DNA of 64,000 bases from Mesocentrotus franciscanus (GCA_037976565.1 CP137683.1:6860321-6924320), one strand, 5' to 3'; positions 34,733 through 46,314 are shown, counted from the first letter of the stretch. Numbers and translations: made by a program. Notes: a model not told the origin generated them from the sequence alone.

Positions 34733-34906
34733 CTTCTCTTAGCCTTGATTCCAGGCATGAGTGTAGTGTATTTCCCATGGTAGTCTTGATAGAGATCTCT
34801 AGCGAGTTGAGCCAGGCAGGAGGAGATGGCTTGGAAGGTAGAGGAGAGATCAGGCTCAGACGTTCATCCAGAGACCCTCGCAGGGCTGTCACCTCAAGCT
34901 TGTCAG
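34733..34906 (-). CDS. Dynein-like gene, exon 29 (linker)
   Basis: DKLEVTALRGSLDERLSLIS..., PPAWLNSLEISIKTTMGNTL. Equivalent to the dynein 'V..WL..LE..M..TL' segment. Acceptor ctttcag, donor gtaaga. Confidence 0.94.
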
Positions 34907-35164
34907 CTGAAAGTGTATAATAAAGGTCATGTTATTTGTAGGTAAAGTTCTCAGAGTTACATGAAGAAATCCTTCAATAGAGTAAGAGCTATGAAAAGGG
35001 CTGGTGAGCTCCACTAAGAGCTCTGCTAAAAACTCATTTTAACTTCATAATGTATTGAGAGAATTCATAGTTGCAATCAAGAACAATGCACCAACAAAGT
35101 GTATGAAGACTACATTGAATTGGACCACAAAGTTTTATTTGAATATACATGTAATGATATCAAA

Positions 35165-35423
35165 GGGAGTGTAGCATGGCAAATACCGGTTAACGCCATC
35201 TACGTCTTCTTTTGGACAACTTCACGTAAACGAATGGACTTGATTAACGGTAGTCAGCCACCAGTTAATCTCTACATCGTCAGTGCGCAGTTCTCCTCAC
35301 GCTTCGGTTTCGCGTATGTTACACGCACGTGAATGCTGCGGTCGTCGTCCGCAGTCGTATTATACCCGATTGGCCCGAGTAGGGCCACGGGAAAGACACT
35401 TAGTCTCGTCATGCTACACTCCC
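35165..35423 (+). mobile_element. GC-rich MITE, family I, short copy
   Basis: Ends GGGAGTGTAGCATGGC and ATGCTACACTCCC. Shares 'cgccatctacgtcttctttt', 'acgcttcggtttcgcgtatg' and 'cgtattatacccgat' with the long copy in inverted orientation. Confidence 0.82.
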
Positions 35424-35526
35424 TTTAAGATTTGATGAAATTTTGAAAATAAAAAATAGTTTTTACATAAGTGATTTTATCTTAGTCATAACTGACTGAA
35501 TTATTGAAATGAGACCAAATTCTCAC

Positions 35527-35773
35527 CATTCAGCAACAAATCAAGGGCACTCATGCCCTCTTCAGAGCTGGACGGAGCCTCAAAGTCTAAATGACGGACT
35601 CCTGGAAAGAGCGCCCTCACTTGAGGGATCCACCTTGCCCTGTCCTTGAAATTCGAGAAGAGATTGATGAGCTCATGATTGCTGAGGAAGGATAGACGAG
35701 GGTACTTCTGACGAGCCATTTCAATGGAGTAATTGGTGGCTGAGAACGGGTCCAGGTTGGCCAAAACGTCATC
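35527..35773 (-). CDS. Dynein-like gene, exon 28 (linker, FLSNHEL motif)
   Basis: DDVLANLDPFSATNYSIEMA then RQKYPRLSFLSNHELINLFS and VRALFPGVRHLDF. 'K...PR..FLSN.EL...' is strongly conserved in dynein linkers. Acceptor ttataacag, donor gtgaga. A broken copy of its 5' half lies 35 bp upstream (35808-35927). Confidence 0.96.
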
Positions 35774-35807
35774 CTGTTATAACAATTAAAATAAGACATG
35801 TCTTATA

Positions 35808-35927
35808 AGAGAAGAGATCGATGAGCTCATGATTGCTGAGAAAGGACAGATGTGGGTACTGTCAACAAGCTTTTTTAATGGAGTACTTGATGGTTGAGAA
35901 CGGGTCCAAGTTGGCTAGAACATTATC
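35808..35927 (-). pseudogene. Decayed copy of exon 28, 5' half
   Basis: Begins DNVLANLDPFS like exon 28 (DDVLANLDPFS), with an AG acceptor (ggctcag). It reaches a stop after about 21 codons. It lies 35 bp upstream of the real exon's acceptor. Confidence 0.9.
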
Positions 35928-36589
35928 CTGAGCCCTACCTTTTAAAGAATAGCACATGATCCGGATTGATCAGAAGTCCTCCAATCAATCCTAAAATTAC
36001 AATCTCTCTTTAGTACAGATTTGCAATTGATATCAAGTTATAATATCCCTGATGGCCAAGAGATGGCCCTGATGTACAGCAAAGAAGAAATGTTATGTTA
36101 CTTGAGAAATCAAAGATCTTGAAATGGGTTTTTTTGTTTTCATTCTTTCTTTACTCTGTTGTTGTGAGCAACATTTTGATCTAAACAAAACACATTTCAA
36201 AATTCTTAAAAGTATTCCCTATCTCAATCTTCAATGGAGGAATGTAATGGAACTGCTATTGCAACCTGTTCTGATACAAGTTGTTAAACAAAACCTGATA
36301 TTCTACCACAAATCTAGAGAGTGATAGAAAGTGATAAATTAAATGAAAAAAGTGGAGGATGATTCATTTGTGTTGCTTAAGCATGCCTTGGAATACAATT
36401 CTATTGAAATATAAAACATTTTTTAACCAGCTGAATTCTGAACCCAAAAATGTGTAAGAGGTTATGTAAGAAAGATTTGTGGTATACCGAAATCAAATCA
36501 TATTCAACAGATAAATCTAGATACATGTATTTATATATAGTCATAAATACGGTCATACTTTTCTAAAAAAGTTCCTTTTCAGTACTTGC

Positions 36590-36721
36590 CTGGATTCTGA
36601 TGAGATTATTGAGTAGTTTGGTCAGACTATCTCCCTGCAATTCTCTGTATCCCTTGGTCCCCTTTCTCTTACTCAGAATAGACAAGACCTTGGGGTCTTC
36701 AACCACGGTGGTGATGAACTC
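36590..36721 (-). CDS. Dynein-like gene, exon 27 (linker; GC donor)
   Basis: 44 codons, phase 0: EFITTVVEDPKVLSILSKRK then ELQGDSLTKLLNNLIRIQ. Acceptor ctgcttcag. The donor is CAG|gcaagt, a GC-AG intron of the usual strong type. Confidence 0.94.
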
Positions 36722-36760
36722 CTGAAGCAGAGACAATAGAGAACATTTATGTTTACTTAA

Positions 36761-37135
36761 AGGGATTAGGTATCTTTTTCTCAGATTCTAAACAAAATCC
36801 TGGATTTAGCTCATGATGCAATCATAACTATAAACCTTTAGGTCAGTCAGGAATCCCATGACGTTTACAAGCCGATCGCCTGTCTGATTATCAAGATATT
36901 TATGATTGGATTCGAAATTTCAAAAACAGTTTTCGCAACAGTTTATATAACACTACAGTCTATTGGGGAAAATGAGTATGGTAAAACCGGTCACTCAAAG
37001 ATTTTTACTTTTTTGAGGCACTTCATGATCATTTTGAAGCGCAATTTGTTTAGGGCTTCAATATTACACCATATCACAGACGCTGATAACACGTAGGGCC
37101 ATGCATCTCAGATTTGGCATTTTTAAACAATGCCT
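36761..37135 (+). mobile_element. TTAA-flanked MITE, family K
   Basis: Flanked by TTAA at 36757-36760 and 37136-37139, with ends AGGGATTAGG and AATGCCT. Similar over its whole length, in inverted orientation, to 11353-11713. Confidence 0.8.
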
Positions 37136-37788
37136 TTAATGTTCATGAAATCTTTAGATTTTCCCAATGCAGGTATCAAGCTTGCAAATGAATGGCATAT
37201 ACTTCATTGCATGGTTTTTCTTTCACATCACTTTCGATTGAGAGGAGGAGATACAATGCTTGCCTAGTACACACACGTATGACCTTTTTAGCCATGACAT
37301 TTTATCAATAGTGGTCTTTGGCGAGGGGTAGCAGATACATTGTACATGTAGGTGCCTGGTGTGATTTATCTTTTGTAAGATACATGTATCTCTTGCTGAT
37401 AATTAAAGGACAGTGGCAGCTTAACCACATGTAATAGATTTTGAAAGGCATATAGAGACGTGTTCATACTAATGTGATATGCAATGGAAAAACGTACTAT
37501 CCATAGTTGCATGTAGCTGTAGACAGTGTTGTAGCATGGGTCCATGGGGGGGGAGGGGACACTGGTCCGACTAGAAAGATTAAATGCAAACAAGCAAGTC
37601 CATCAGCTGACAGGAGGGTGCAGGAGGGGGTAGTACCATATTTTCATGCTCCCTCCCCTCTCTCGATTTTCCTTTCTCACTTTCCTTCCCCCTTTTTTTG
37701 ATGGGAGGGGGGTATTTGAATTGGCTGGGAAGGCCCCCTCCCCTTTAGCTACACCACTGGCTGCAGTAGGAAATTATGAAGCACTCAC

Positions 37789-37884
37789 CTGGTACTTCTG
37801 GTCTACACCCTCAAACTGCTTGGCTAGATCTGGCTGACTCTCTCCTACAATCTCATCAGAGAATACCTGGCTTAAGTATAACCA
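37789..37884 (-). CDS. Dynein-like gene, exon 26 (linker WLYL motif)
   Basis: 32 codons, phase 0: WLYLSQVFSDEIVGESQPDL then AKQFEGVDQKYQ. WLYL...F...I is a hallmark of the dynein linker. Acceptor ctatgcag, donor gtgagt. Confidence 0.95.
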
Positions 37885-38741
37885 CTGCATAGAGGTAACA
37901 AGAAAATGTGTGTTACAGAAATGGTGAAGGGTAAGTTCAAAACAGTCTCAGGTCTTCGAGGTACATGTATCTGTGACATTGCAACCAGAGTAATGTTCCT
38001 TAGATTGAGTAGACCAGTTTATTATTCCCATTCATATGCGATGTCGGCGATTCACAGTAAACAGCGCCCCCATCGGCAAGATGCGACAGGCCAATTTTTC
38101 AGCTCACGGGTCGATATCTTTCAACCAGTGCAGCGCAGCAACATGCTAGCCACCGAACAAAATTATCAAAGCGGTCCGAACTGTGTGAATTCATTTAATG
38201 AGATTGATTGTTCTGTAATCAGCGCACATTTTCATACTGAAATCGGATGTCAATTCCCACATATCAATTCATTCTGATTGAAAATTCGACCTGATTTTGG
38301 ACAAAAATCAATACAATTGGTCTCAAAAAAGACTGAAATGACTATTTCGTTGTTGATGGGGACCAATTTGACCACTTTTGCTAGCATCAGAGCAATGTTT
38401 ACATAGAATAGGCCCATTACATCTCCTTTGCTGATAGTAATGATTTGAAAAATTACCCCTGACCAATAGTGATCACGATGGTCACTTTTAGCCCCATCAA
38501 AGTGGCCTAAATGACCAACATGTCATGAGTAGGGTCAATAAGATTTAACCCTGGATAATCTATTCAAACCTTCCCCACCAAAATTTTTGATTAAAGCCCC
38601 TTATCTCCTAGGGTATAATGAAGCCATAGCTGATATATGATGATGCATCATGTGAAATCGACTAAACACTAGATGGCGCTGCAGACTGTGAATCCACCGT
38701 ATTAAATCCATGTAGAAACATAAAATCCTTCTGTTTAATAC

Positions 38742-38876
38742 CTTCTTCTGACAGACAGTCCACAGCTCCAACACGTCTTCCACCTGTCTGAGGGTCAATG
38801 CCCAGGAATCCGCTTCAGGTCGAAGGTCAGCCAGGTGAGGGGACACAAGCATGCTCTGAAGAGTCAGCTGGTTATC
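38742..38876 (-). CDS. Dynein-like gene, exon 25 (linker)
   Basis: 45 codons, phase 0: DNQLTLQSMLVSPHLADLRP then WALTLRQVEDVLELWTVCQK. Corresponds to the linker run 'D......M..S........W...L.....L..W...Q'. Acceptor gattacag, donor gtatta. Confidence 0.95.
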
Positions 38877-39481
38877 CTGTAATCAGTAGAACAGGGGGGC
38901 AAAGGTTATTTAAAGGTTTATTATTCCATATTCCTCTATGTTGTTATTAATGTAAACTTTGTATGATGATGTTCTCTTTCATTGTTTGTAAGTATTTCTT
39001 GTTTACCGGTATGTGCTTTGATTCTTGTGAAAAGGGGTTTTATAAATGTAAAAATACTATTGTATATATTATTCTGTCAATACTAACATATGATGTCATG
39101 CTGTGTAAGAACATAGCCCCTTCTATTTTAGACATACAGTATAAATAATAATCAATCACAAATTGTTATCAACCAGTCCTCTGTACAACAGAAATAGGAG
39201 TTTGTAAGTCTACAATTGATTGGACAATTTGCAATTAATCCAAACTGTTTCAAAGACAGGGGCCAGTACTGTACAACTAAGTTCAATAGATTGACAGGCC
39301 GGTATGAATCATAATAGAAATCGGAAAAGCATTGTGATCAAATCAAATCAATGGTTCACCGTCTCATGCACTTAAAATTATTCGATGATATTACATCAAT
39401 CATGATATTCTCTAAATCCTAATCACTTTTTAAAATCCAATCTGATCTGAAGTTGAACTTTTCAGACACGAATCGACTCAC

Positions 39482-39573
39482 CTCTAGAAGGTACTTCAGC
39501 TGTTCATGTCCGATCAGTGTGAACATATCGGGCATTGACTTCCTCCCAGCTTTCTTGTCACTCATCTCAAAAT
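39482..39573 (-). CDS. Dynein-like gene, exon 24 (linker)
   Basis: FEMSDKKAGRKSMPDMFTLI then GHEQLKYLLE. Acceptor cttccag, donor gtgagt. The Lys/Arg/Ser stretch is a linker insertion relative to typical dyneins. Confidence 0.92.
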
Positions 39574-39609
39574 CTGGAAGAAGTTATCAAAAGAAATGAA
39601 AATTGGGAT

Positions 39610-39745
39610 TAATCATCATCATCAGCATCAGCATCATCATCATCATCATCACTACCACCACCACCATCACCACATTATCATCATCACCACCACCACCACC
39701 ACCATCACATTATCATCATCACCACCACCATCACCACCAACAACA
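39610..39745. repeat. (ATC)n/(ACC)n microsatellite
   Basis: Triplet repeat with a higher-order 'attatcatcatcaccaccac' unit, about 50 bp from the exon 23 donor. Confidence 0.95.
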
Positions 39746-39796
39746 AAAAGATCAAAATAATCCTCATCATGAAGTCCATGAGACCAAGCTACTCAC

Positions 39797-40037
39797 CAAA
39801 TGTTTCCTTCCCTGGTGCAATGTACTTGGCAAGTTTAAACTCTTTCTCTTCCCAGACCTTTCTGAGCTTCACAAGTTTCTGTTCTAGATCAAACTCTGCT
39901 GTAGCCCCAGCACAGATGGTATTGATCTGAAAGCTGTGTTCACTCAGATTGTAGGAGAGGAGTTCCCGGACGTAGTACTGGCGCCCAGGCTCGTAGACCT
40001 GCCCCAATGCCAAGAAGAGGGACTTCCAATGCCGAGA
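39797..40037 (-). CDS. Dynein-like gene, exon 23 (start of linker, DHC_N2)
   Basis: SRHWKSLFLALGQVYEPGRQ... then LEQKLVKLRKVWEEKEFKL, the 'RHW' and 'LE..L......W....F' pattern that opens the dynein linker. Acceptor tttcaag, donor gtgagt. Confidence 0.95.
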
Positions 40038-40135
40038 CTTGAAATGAAAATGACAATTATAATAACTGTATTTAAATAGCTCTTTTCAAGTTTGAAGTTC
40101 ATAAAACTGATAAAACTTGATATAAAAGATATTAC

Positions 40136-40195
40136 CGTGGGCAGCGGATCAACTACAACTCTGAACTTACAGTCCACAGATGGATTAGAAATCAA
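40136..40195 (-). CDS. Dynein-like gene, exon 22 (20-codon exon)
   Basis: Reads LISNPSVDCKFRVVVDPLPT exactly in phase 0. Acceptor tttgtgacag, donor gtaata. The L.NP.(L/V)... segment precedes 'RHW' in dyneins, as it does here. Confidence 0.88.
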
Positions 40196-40661
40196 CTGTC
40201 ACAAAGAAAATGTATGCAGGCACAGATTCTCTTCCTTCAGTTTACTTTATACAATTCCCTTTTTTTCCCAAGCTGAAGAAGAAAAAAATCTTGATATTAA
40301 ATACATTGGAAATATCAAATTCAAAACATATTGCAAATGTCATTGCATTCATATCATTAGATCATTGTATCTTTAGGATATAAAAACAACCCCAAAACTA
40401 TATTAAATATTGTTAAATAATTGTTAATGATTAAAGAGCATAAGAGGAAGAAATATGCAAGTACATCAAAAAGTCTAGTAACAAATTGTCATTTCTCACG
40501 TTATTCAGACGATATTTTCAATATCTAACCATGCAATACTTCTATAGAAGTCAAAGATAATACAAATATCATATAATGGCATTGAACCCTAAATCTACTG
40601 AGCAAAATAGTGTTTGTTTATTAGTTCCCTTCATGCTAAGCTCTCCTGAAATATGAGGTTT

Positions 40662-41343
40662 GTTGGTTGGTTGGTTCATTTGTTTTACCTGACTGCTATT
40701 AAAGAAAGCATGTGTTTGCATGGAAGTAAGCAGCCAGGGCCCGTATTTAATTTAATACTTAAGTACAAAATTTAAACGTTTTACTTAGTGTTTGGCTTAG
40801 ATAAAATACTTCGCCAATTTTGGTATTCAATTCAAACTTTTGGCTAAGTGTTTTACCCTAAATTTAAGACAGCTCCTTACCAGACTTAAGCCAATTATTT
40901 GGAGGCCTTGATTGGCAGGCATATGGTTTTCTTACGCAGTATCATAAACCAGGAAGCTGATACAACCTGCGCACAATTATATTAGCGCGCATTTATTGCG
41001 ACGCGTTAATTGCGCATTACTTTTGATTGACCGTGTGATGTCACAATGCTTATCAATAAGTATTTTACTTAGATTTTGTCTCAGGTAAGTAAAAGTCTAA
41101 AATGTGATTTGAATACGAGATAAGTAAACTTCTTAGCTTAGCCATTTACTTAGTAAATTTCTTACTTATTCTAAGTATTGAATTGAATACCGGCCCTGGG
41201 GACCGAAGGCTTTAAGTCCTCTCTGAGGGACTTGATAATGAGGATTGACGCCTTACCAAAGAGCACTAGGGCAACAATTTGGTTTCGAACCCAGGACCTC
41301 CTGGTTACGAAACCACTGCTCAACCACTGAGCCACTGTGCCTC
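40662..41343 (-). mobile_element. SINE family 1 with nested MITE
   Basis: Tail at 40662-40739 ('gttggttggttggttcattt', 'aaagaaagcatgtgtttgc'). Body and head at 41213-41343 ('ctttaagtcctctctgaggg', 'ggtttcgaacccaggacctc', 'ctcaaccactgagccactgt'). MITE family A sits between. Confidence 0.8.
40740..41212. mobile_element. MITE family A nested in a SINE
   Basis: Ends 'gggcccgtatttaatttaat' and '..ttgaattgaataccggccct'. Many 'acttagta/aagtaaa' motifs are arranged symmetrically. It splits a SINE whose halves are 40662-40739 and 41213-41343. Confidence 0.85.
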
Positions 41344-41361
41344 AAGTAACATTAAAAGAGA

Positions 41362-41431
41362 GTGAATTGGTTTTGAACCCAGGACCTCTCGGTTACAAGA
41401 CCACTGCTCTACCAGTGAGCCATTGCACCTC
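41362..41431 (-). mobile_element. SINE family 1, head only
   Basis: ggttttgaacccaggacctc ... ctctaccagtgagccattgc, a second tRNA-like head directly beside the copy at 40662-41343. Confidence 0.75.
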
Positions 41432-41459
41432 GAGCAACATACAAAAAGAGTGAATATAC

Positions 41460-41630
41460 CTTCAGGCAATCACTGGATAGCTTGAGTAGAAGAGGCAAGT
41501 CTTCCTTGAAGTCTGAGAGAAGCTGGTACCAATGGGCCAGTACCAGGTCACCCTGGGGCAACACTTGCTTAAGCTGCCCAGCAGCCTGCTGCCAGTCAGT
41601 CACCTTCGTCATAGCTTTAGCCACATTCAT
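41460..41630 (-). CDS. Dynein-like gene, exon 21 (pre-linker)
   Basis: 57 codons, phase 0: MNVAKAMTKVTDWQQAAGQL... HWYQLLSDFKEDLPLLLKLS. Acceptor caatacag, donor gtatat. The methionine is internal to the chain, not a start. Two SINE fragments end about 30 bp beyond its donor. Confidence 0.92.
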
Positions 41631-42387
41631 CTGTATTGACATTCAAATACAATTTAATAAGGATAAGAATGAGTAAGACAATAATAAGAACACTGTTTAA
41701 GAATAGCTCACATCACAGTTAATAAAATCACAATACGATTTGATACCTCAATGTGCTTTGGAAAATTATAATTCCTGCTTTAGCTCCAGAAACTGTTAAC
41801 GGTTAGGACTATCTGTGGTTCTAGACTAAAATTGCTCTGTCCATATGGCCAATTCACTGCCTCATATTCACCTGGACCTTCTCTTTTCATAGAGTCTATT
41901 AGCATGGAATGCAGACAAAATTGCTCTGCCAACATATATCAACTGACTTTATTATGTCAAATATTTAGGCATGGGGCTTGGGTTGTGATTAAGTTATAGG
42001 GTAGGTTGAGGGTAAATACAGTGTTGAGTACTTAGATGATCTCTGACGTACAGTGCTACAAAGTCATCCTCATCTTACTTAAGGAAAGCACTAGTTTATT
42101 ATAGAATACATTTTAAATGCGTATAATATAATAAACTGCTAGGTATTTGATATTTGACTTTTTTCCATCCATTTTAACAATTGTATTACAGTTTTGGTTA
42201 TAATAAGCTTTACTACATGTAACATTTCATATTTGTTTGTTTATTCTATGTACCAACAAATATGTTTGAAGGTACATGTACCAGGCTCGATTAGCATTCA
42301 TGCTAAAGTTATTGTATAAAACAGTTTATACCTATTGTTATGTGTTTATTATTGGATAATAAATTTCAAGTTCAATTCCATTCAGAA

Positions 42388-42679
42388 ATAAATAATAATA
42401 ATATTTGGTCCTTGTTTAGCGCATATTACATTATTTATAACGTCCCTATGAGCTTCCAAAGAGCTTTGGAAATGATTACCCTAGCTTTAGCTCTAGCAGC
42501 CGTTATCAGCGCACAGTGCATTTCAAGGAATAATCCTACCATGTACCCATTTACCTCACCTTGGTCAAAATGTAGATTAATGTCTTGCCAAAGGACATTA
42601 TAGTGCCGCGGCGGGACTCGAACCACAGACCTTGGGATCCATAGTCCGGTGACATATCCACTCAACCACGACACCTCTA
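42388..42679 (-). mobile_element. tRNA-derived SINE, family 2, full length
   Basis: On the minus strand the head reads 'gaggtgtcgtggttgagtgg' with B-box 'ggttcgagtcccgc'. The body is 'aatgtcctttggcaagac' and the end 'atgcgctaaacaaggacc' with an ATT repeat tail. Confidence 0.82.
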
Positions 42680-42823
42680 CAACTTGACCACAGAGCATCT
42701 GTCACTGTAGAATATGTGATACAACTGCATTGACAATGTCAAAGCAATCTTCCCTAAAGGACTGCTGGTTCCATAATACCCTTACACAAGCATGCAAACA
42801 CTTCAACTTCTCATTCGACTGAC

Positions 42824-43021
42824 CTTTCTGAATAGCATGTACTTCCAATCCATAATGCCACCTGTCGTGACCTCTACAAACTTCCATAGTTTGGACCTGA
42901 CGGTCATGGCCTGGAGCATAGCGGTCAGCTCGGATGCATTGTAGTTCTGACCGGTGATCTTGAACTTGTGCTGGCTACACTCATTGATTCTGGTGGTCAC
43001 TGAGGTGAACTTTTCAAAGAG
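42824..43021 (-). CDS. Dynein-like gene, exon 20 (tail)
   Basis: 66 codons, phase 0: LFEKFTSVTTRINECSQHKF... then KLWKFVEVTTGGIMDWKYML. 'LW.....' followed by 'W....' resembles the pre-linker region of dyneins. Acceptor tttttag, donor gtcagt. Confidence 0.93.
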
Positions 43022-43804
43022 CTAAAAAGAAAGAAACAGTCCCATATATTACAGAATCAGAGTTGAAGGGAGATGGTAGTCAGTTTCCATGTGCAGTAGG
43101 TCATAATTCGCAAACACCAGACTTGGTGGAAATACCATTAATGGGTGAACAAGTCTGCAAACAGCAAACCCATGGTCCCATCAAGAAATACCCCCTAGTC
43201 TCTCGGAGAGTCTACAGGTGAGGGAAATGTAAGATAATGACTTTCCATTTGGGGCTATTGGTGGAAAATGCAGCACATTTAATATACAAAGCCTTTTGCT
43301 CATAAAACTAAAGGCTAATCCTGATAATTGACAACACCTGTTATTTGGTAAACACCCAAATGGTGTCGAATTCCCCCATGAAAGCCCACTACTATGTGTC
43401 TTTAACACTGCATGTATCTACATGTATATGTCTATCTACATGTATGGGCAAGTCTAAGCTACATGTACATGTATTTTGTCCCATATGTTTAATACTGACC
43501 ACATCTAATTTGTCAATATATCTCATGATCATATGCAATACCTGCTAGATCTTGGATCAGACCAAATATTAAGTAAAATGATACTTTTGGCACCAATTGA
43601 TACCACATAACTTGGAGTTGCCCTTTTTCAATATTCAAACATTTTTAAATCCAAAATTAATGACACATATAACAGTCCCATGCAGTCCTCCCCCTCTTTT
43701 CATAGAGTTTACTAGCATGCATGCAACCCAGACAAAAACAGTGCAAATTATTTTTGTAGTAATTGGTGGTCTTTAAGAAAAGAGTACACATGAAGATACC
43801 ATAC

Positions 43805-43906
43805 CTCAGTGAGCTTGTCCAAGATCATCATGGGGTTCTGAGATGGATCCAAGAAGATGCCTTTAGAAGCCTCACTTGAGATCCTCTTGGCTTCACTGTA
43901 TAGATG
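43805..43906 (-). CDS. Dynein-like gene, exon 19 (tail)
   Basis: 34 codons, phase 0: HLYSEAKRISSEASKGIFLD... NPMMILDKLTE. Acceptor acaaatcag, donor gtatgg. Confidence 0.9.
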
Positions 43907-44369
43907 CTGATTTGTAATAATGAATAGCATACAAAAGAGTTATAAAATCTTGTTCTCAAACATAATTTCTGTCTTCATAATATATATTTGTCCTTCTTTT
44001 AATCCTGTTTCACTGCAAAGAGGTAGATATTTCCTGTTTCTGTGTATTTAGGAAAACATCAAGCCCCATTATTAAATACACTTTCAAACTTGAAACTTCC
44101 ATTAGAAAAGAATTTTTAAAAACATGTGTTTAATGCAACAAAATAATTGAATCAAAAACACTGAATAGTAGGAAAGCCTGAAAGTTCCTTACCCCCAAAG
44201 CAAACATCCATCATTAACAATACTCAACAGTTTTCTGTTGCAAATATATCTGTTTCAAGTTATCTTCAGTGAGGTTGCGATTTTGAATAAGAGTCAGTTT
44301 TGTAGACTTATACTGATGGACACAAATACAAGAAGAGTACTGAGAACAATTATGAACTTTGCAATTTTG

Positions 44370-44520
44370 ATGGAGGTTACCAGTTTAGATTGGAGTCTAT
44401 GGGCTTATTGCTACTAAAAAATGAAATTAAAAAGTTTTAAAACTCTGAAAGTACATGTACCTGGTAAGTTTTATCGAGGCTACCAATTTGGATGGGAGTC
44501 TAGGGTAGTATTGCTACTAA
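44370..44520 (-). repeat. Two decayed copies of the exon 18 3' edge and donor
   Basis: Units at about 44375-44420 and 44462-44520 repeat the exon 18 end (TPIQIG.LD.TYQ plus donor) and about 40 bp of following intron, with a spacing near 90 bp. The nearer copy has an intact gtacat donor but an in-frame TAG just upstream. Confidence 0.8.
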
Positions 44521-44553
44521 AGAAAAAATTTAAGTGAAAAATTCTGAAATTAC

Positions 44554-44715
44554 CTGGTAAGTTTCATCAAGGTCGCCAATTTGGATGGGGGTCTGCATGT
44601 TGACGAACTCCGCAGCATCCTGGAGCTGAAGGAGGAAGGCTTCCCAACTCTGCCACACCCCTTCCTCACACTTCTCTTCCTCTGGAGTCAACGAACGATA
44701 GCTTAGACGAATAAC
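44554..44715 (-). CDS. Dynein-like gene, exon 18 (tail)
   Basis: 54 codons, phase 0: VIRLSYRSLTPEEEKCEEGV... then MQTPIQIGDLDETYQ. Acceptor gtactag, donor gtaatt. Its 3' edge plus donor is repeated twice downstream as decayed copies (44370-44520). Confidence 0.92.
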
Positions 44716-45332
44716 CTAGTACATAGAAAGTGTTTCATTTAAATCATTGGAGATGTCGACCTACGAGCTGAAAAATTGGCCTGTAGCGGCTTGCCGGCCG
44801 AGGCACTGTTAATTGTGAATCCACCTTAATATTGCTCAGGAAAAATTTGCTCATTTTTTTTCATCAAACATAGTACTCTAGGATTTTTACTGCGAAGGGT
44901 TTTGGGTTATGTATAATGGTGTGTTCAGAGATAAAGCGTTAGCATTAGAAATTGTCCAGGAAGCAATGATAATTAGCATGTGCCTATGAAAAGGTAAAAA
45001 CAAATATTCAGAAATATCAATTATGCACTCATAAAATACTTAAGCTCTTCTTTGTTACAATTAACCAGCATAAAAATATTTGTACATAACATAATAACTG
45101 TTTTACCTCATGTACATGTACAGTGTACATGCACCTGCATTGCATTTACACAGGAAAATTCAGGATGTTCACTATTAAAAGCGGGAATCCTGCCATTCCT
45201 TCACAGGCTCTAAATGAGGGAACACAGGGTCCCCCAATCCCCCCCCACACACACCCGAATGCCTAATACTGCATATACATGTCAATATATAGTATGAATA
45301 GATAATGATGAAGCTTTTGATCCTTGACTCAC

Positions 45333-45455
45333 CTCAAAGAGAGACTTGACATATTCTACTTCTTTCTGTAGTTCAGGCATCTTAATCTTGTATTTGTTGT
45401 ACTGCTGGGCATAGTCAGCAAAAGCTTTCACATCTGAAGTCTTCTCTTTCATACC
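45333..45455 (-). CDS. Dynein-like gene, exon 17 (tail)
   Basis: 41 codons, phase 0: GMKEKTSDVKAFADYAQQYN then KYKIKMPELQKEVEYVKSLF. Acceptor taatctag, donor gtgagt. The upstream intron is 4.46 kb. Confidence 0.92.
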
Positions 45456-46314
45456 CTAGATTAAAATAAAAGTTGAATATATATCGTTTTAATTCGGGGA
45501 CACATAATTTGAAAGACATATTAGAAATTAGATGTAGAAATGTAATTCTTATGGATCAGTTGTATGTACACAATGACATAGACTTTGTTCATCAAATTGC
45601 AAATAATTATGACCTTAAAATTACCAAGATTATTAATGAAACAAAATATGAATATCAGAATTTTTTTTCTGAGGCATAATCTATTTCCAATATTAAAAAA
45701 AAAATAGAATTCTATTAGATGTATATCAAGAGCTTTTATGTAATTTTTGTAGAGCATGCTCTAAAAAAGCCACTTACAAAGAACTGTATTGTGGTAAAAT
45801 AAAAAATACATACCAGTTGTACCGTGTGTGACACACGTGGGAAAAAAACATTGAGATCTAGGCGAACATGTAATGTTTATCTTTAACATTACAATGAACT
45901 GATTAAAGATCACATTCATGTTTTCATATTCACCATGCAATATGGTTGGGGAAAAGGGGGAAAGACTGCCCCAAAACAAAGAGAATATATCCAACTTCAT
46001 TTTTTATGGTGTAAAGCATATATTTATGAAATACAGTTCTAATTTTAATACAATGCAAGACAGGACAAAATAAATACCTCTGCACACTTCAGATACAAAA
46101 CATTTCATGATAACCATTTTGACAATGTAATACAGAATGCATGACAGCAGGATACAAGCTGTTAAATGCAAGTTATGAAAAATATGGTACATAAGAGCGA
46201 CGCTACATGAAAGAAGAGAATTATCTCCATGGACAGCGAAATACCATAAAATGAGATATATTATAAAAGCATTACTGCCAGTAAGGAAAGACATTGCAAT
46301 ATTACATATTTGAA

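Noticed and set aside
41270..41431. tRNA-like sequences
   Set aside because: They have A and B box-like motifs but belong to repeated SINE bodies with tails; not functional tRNA genes.
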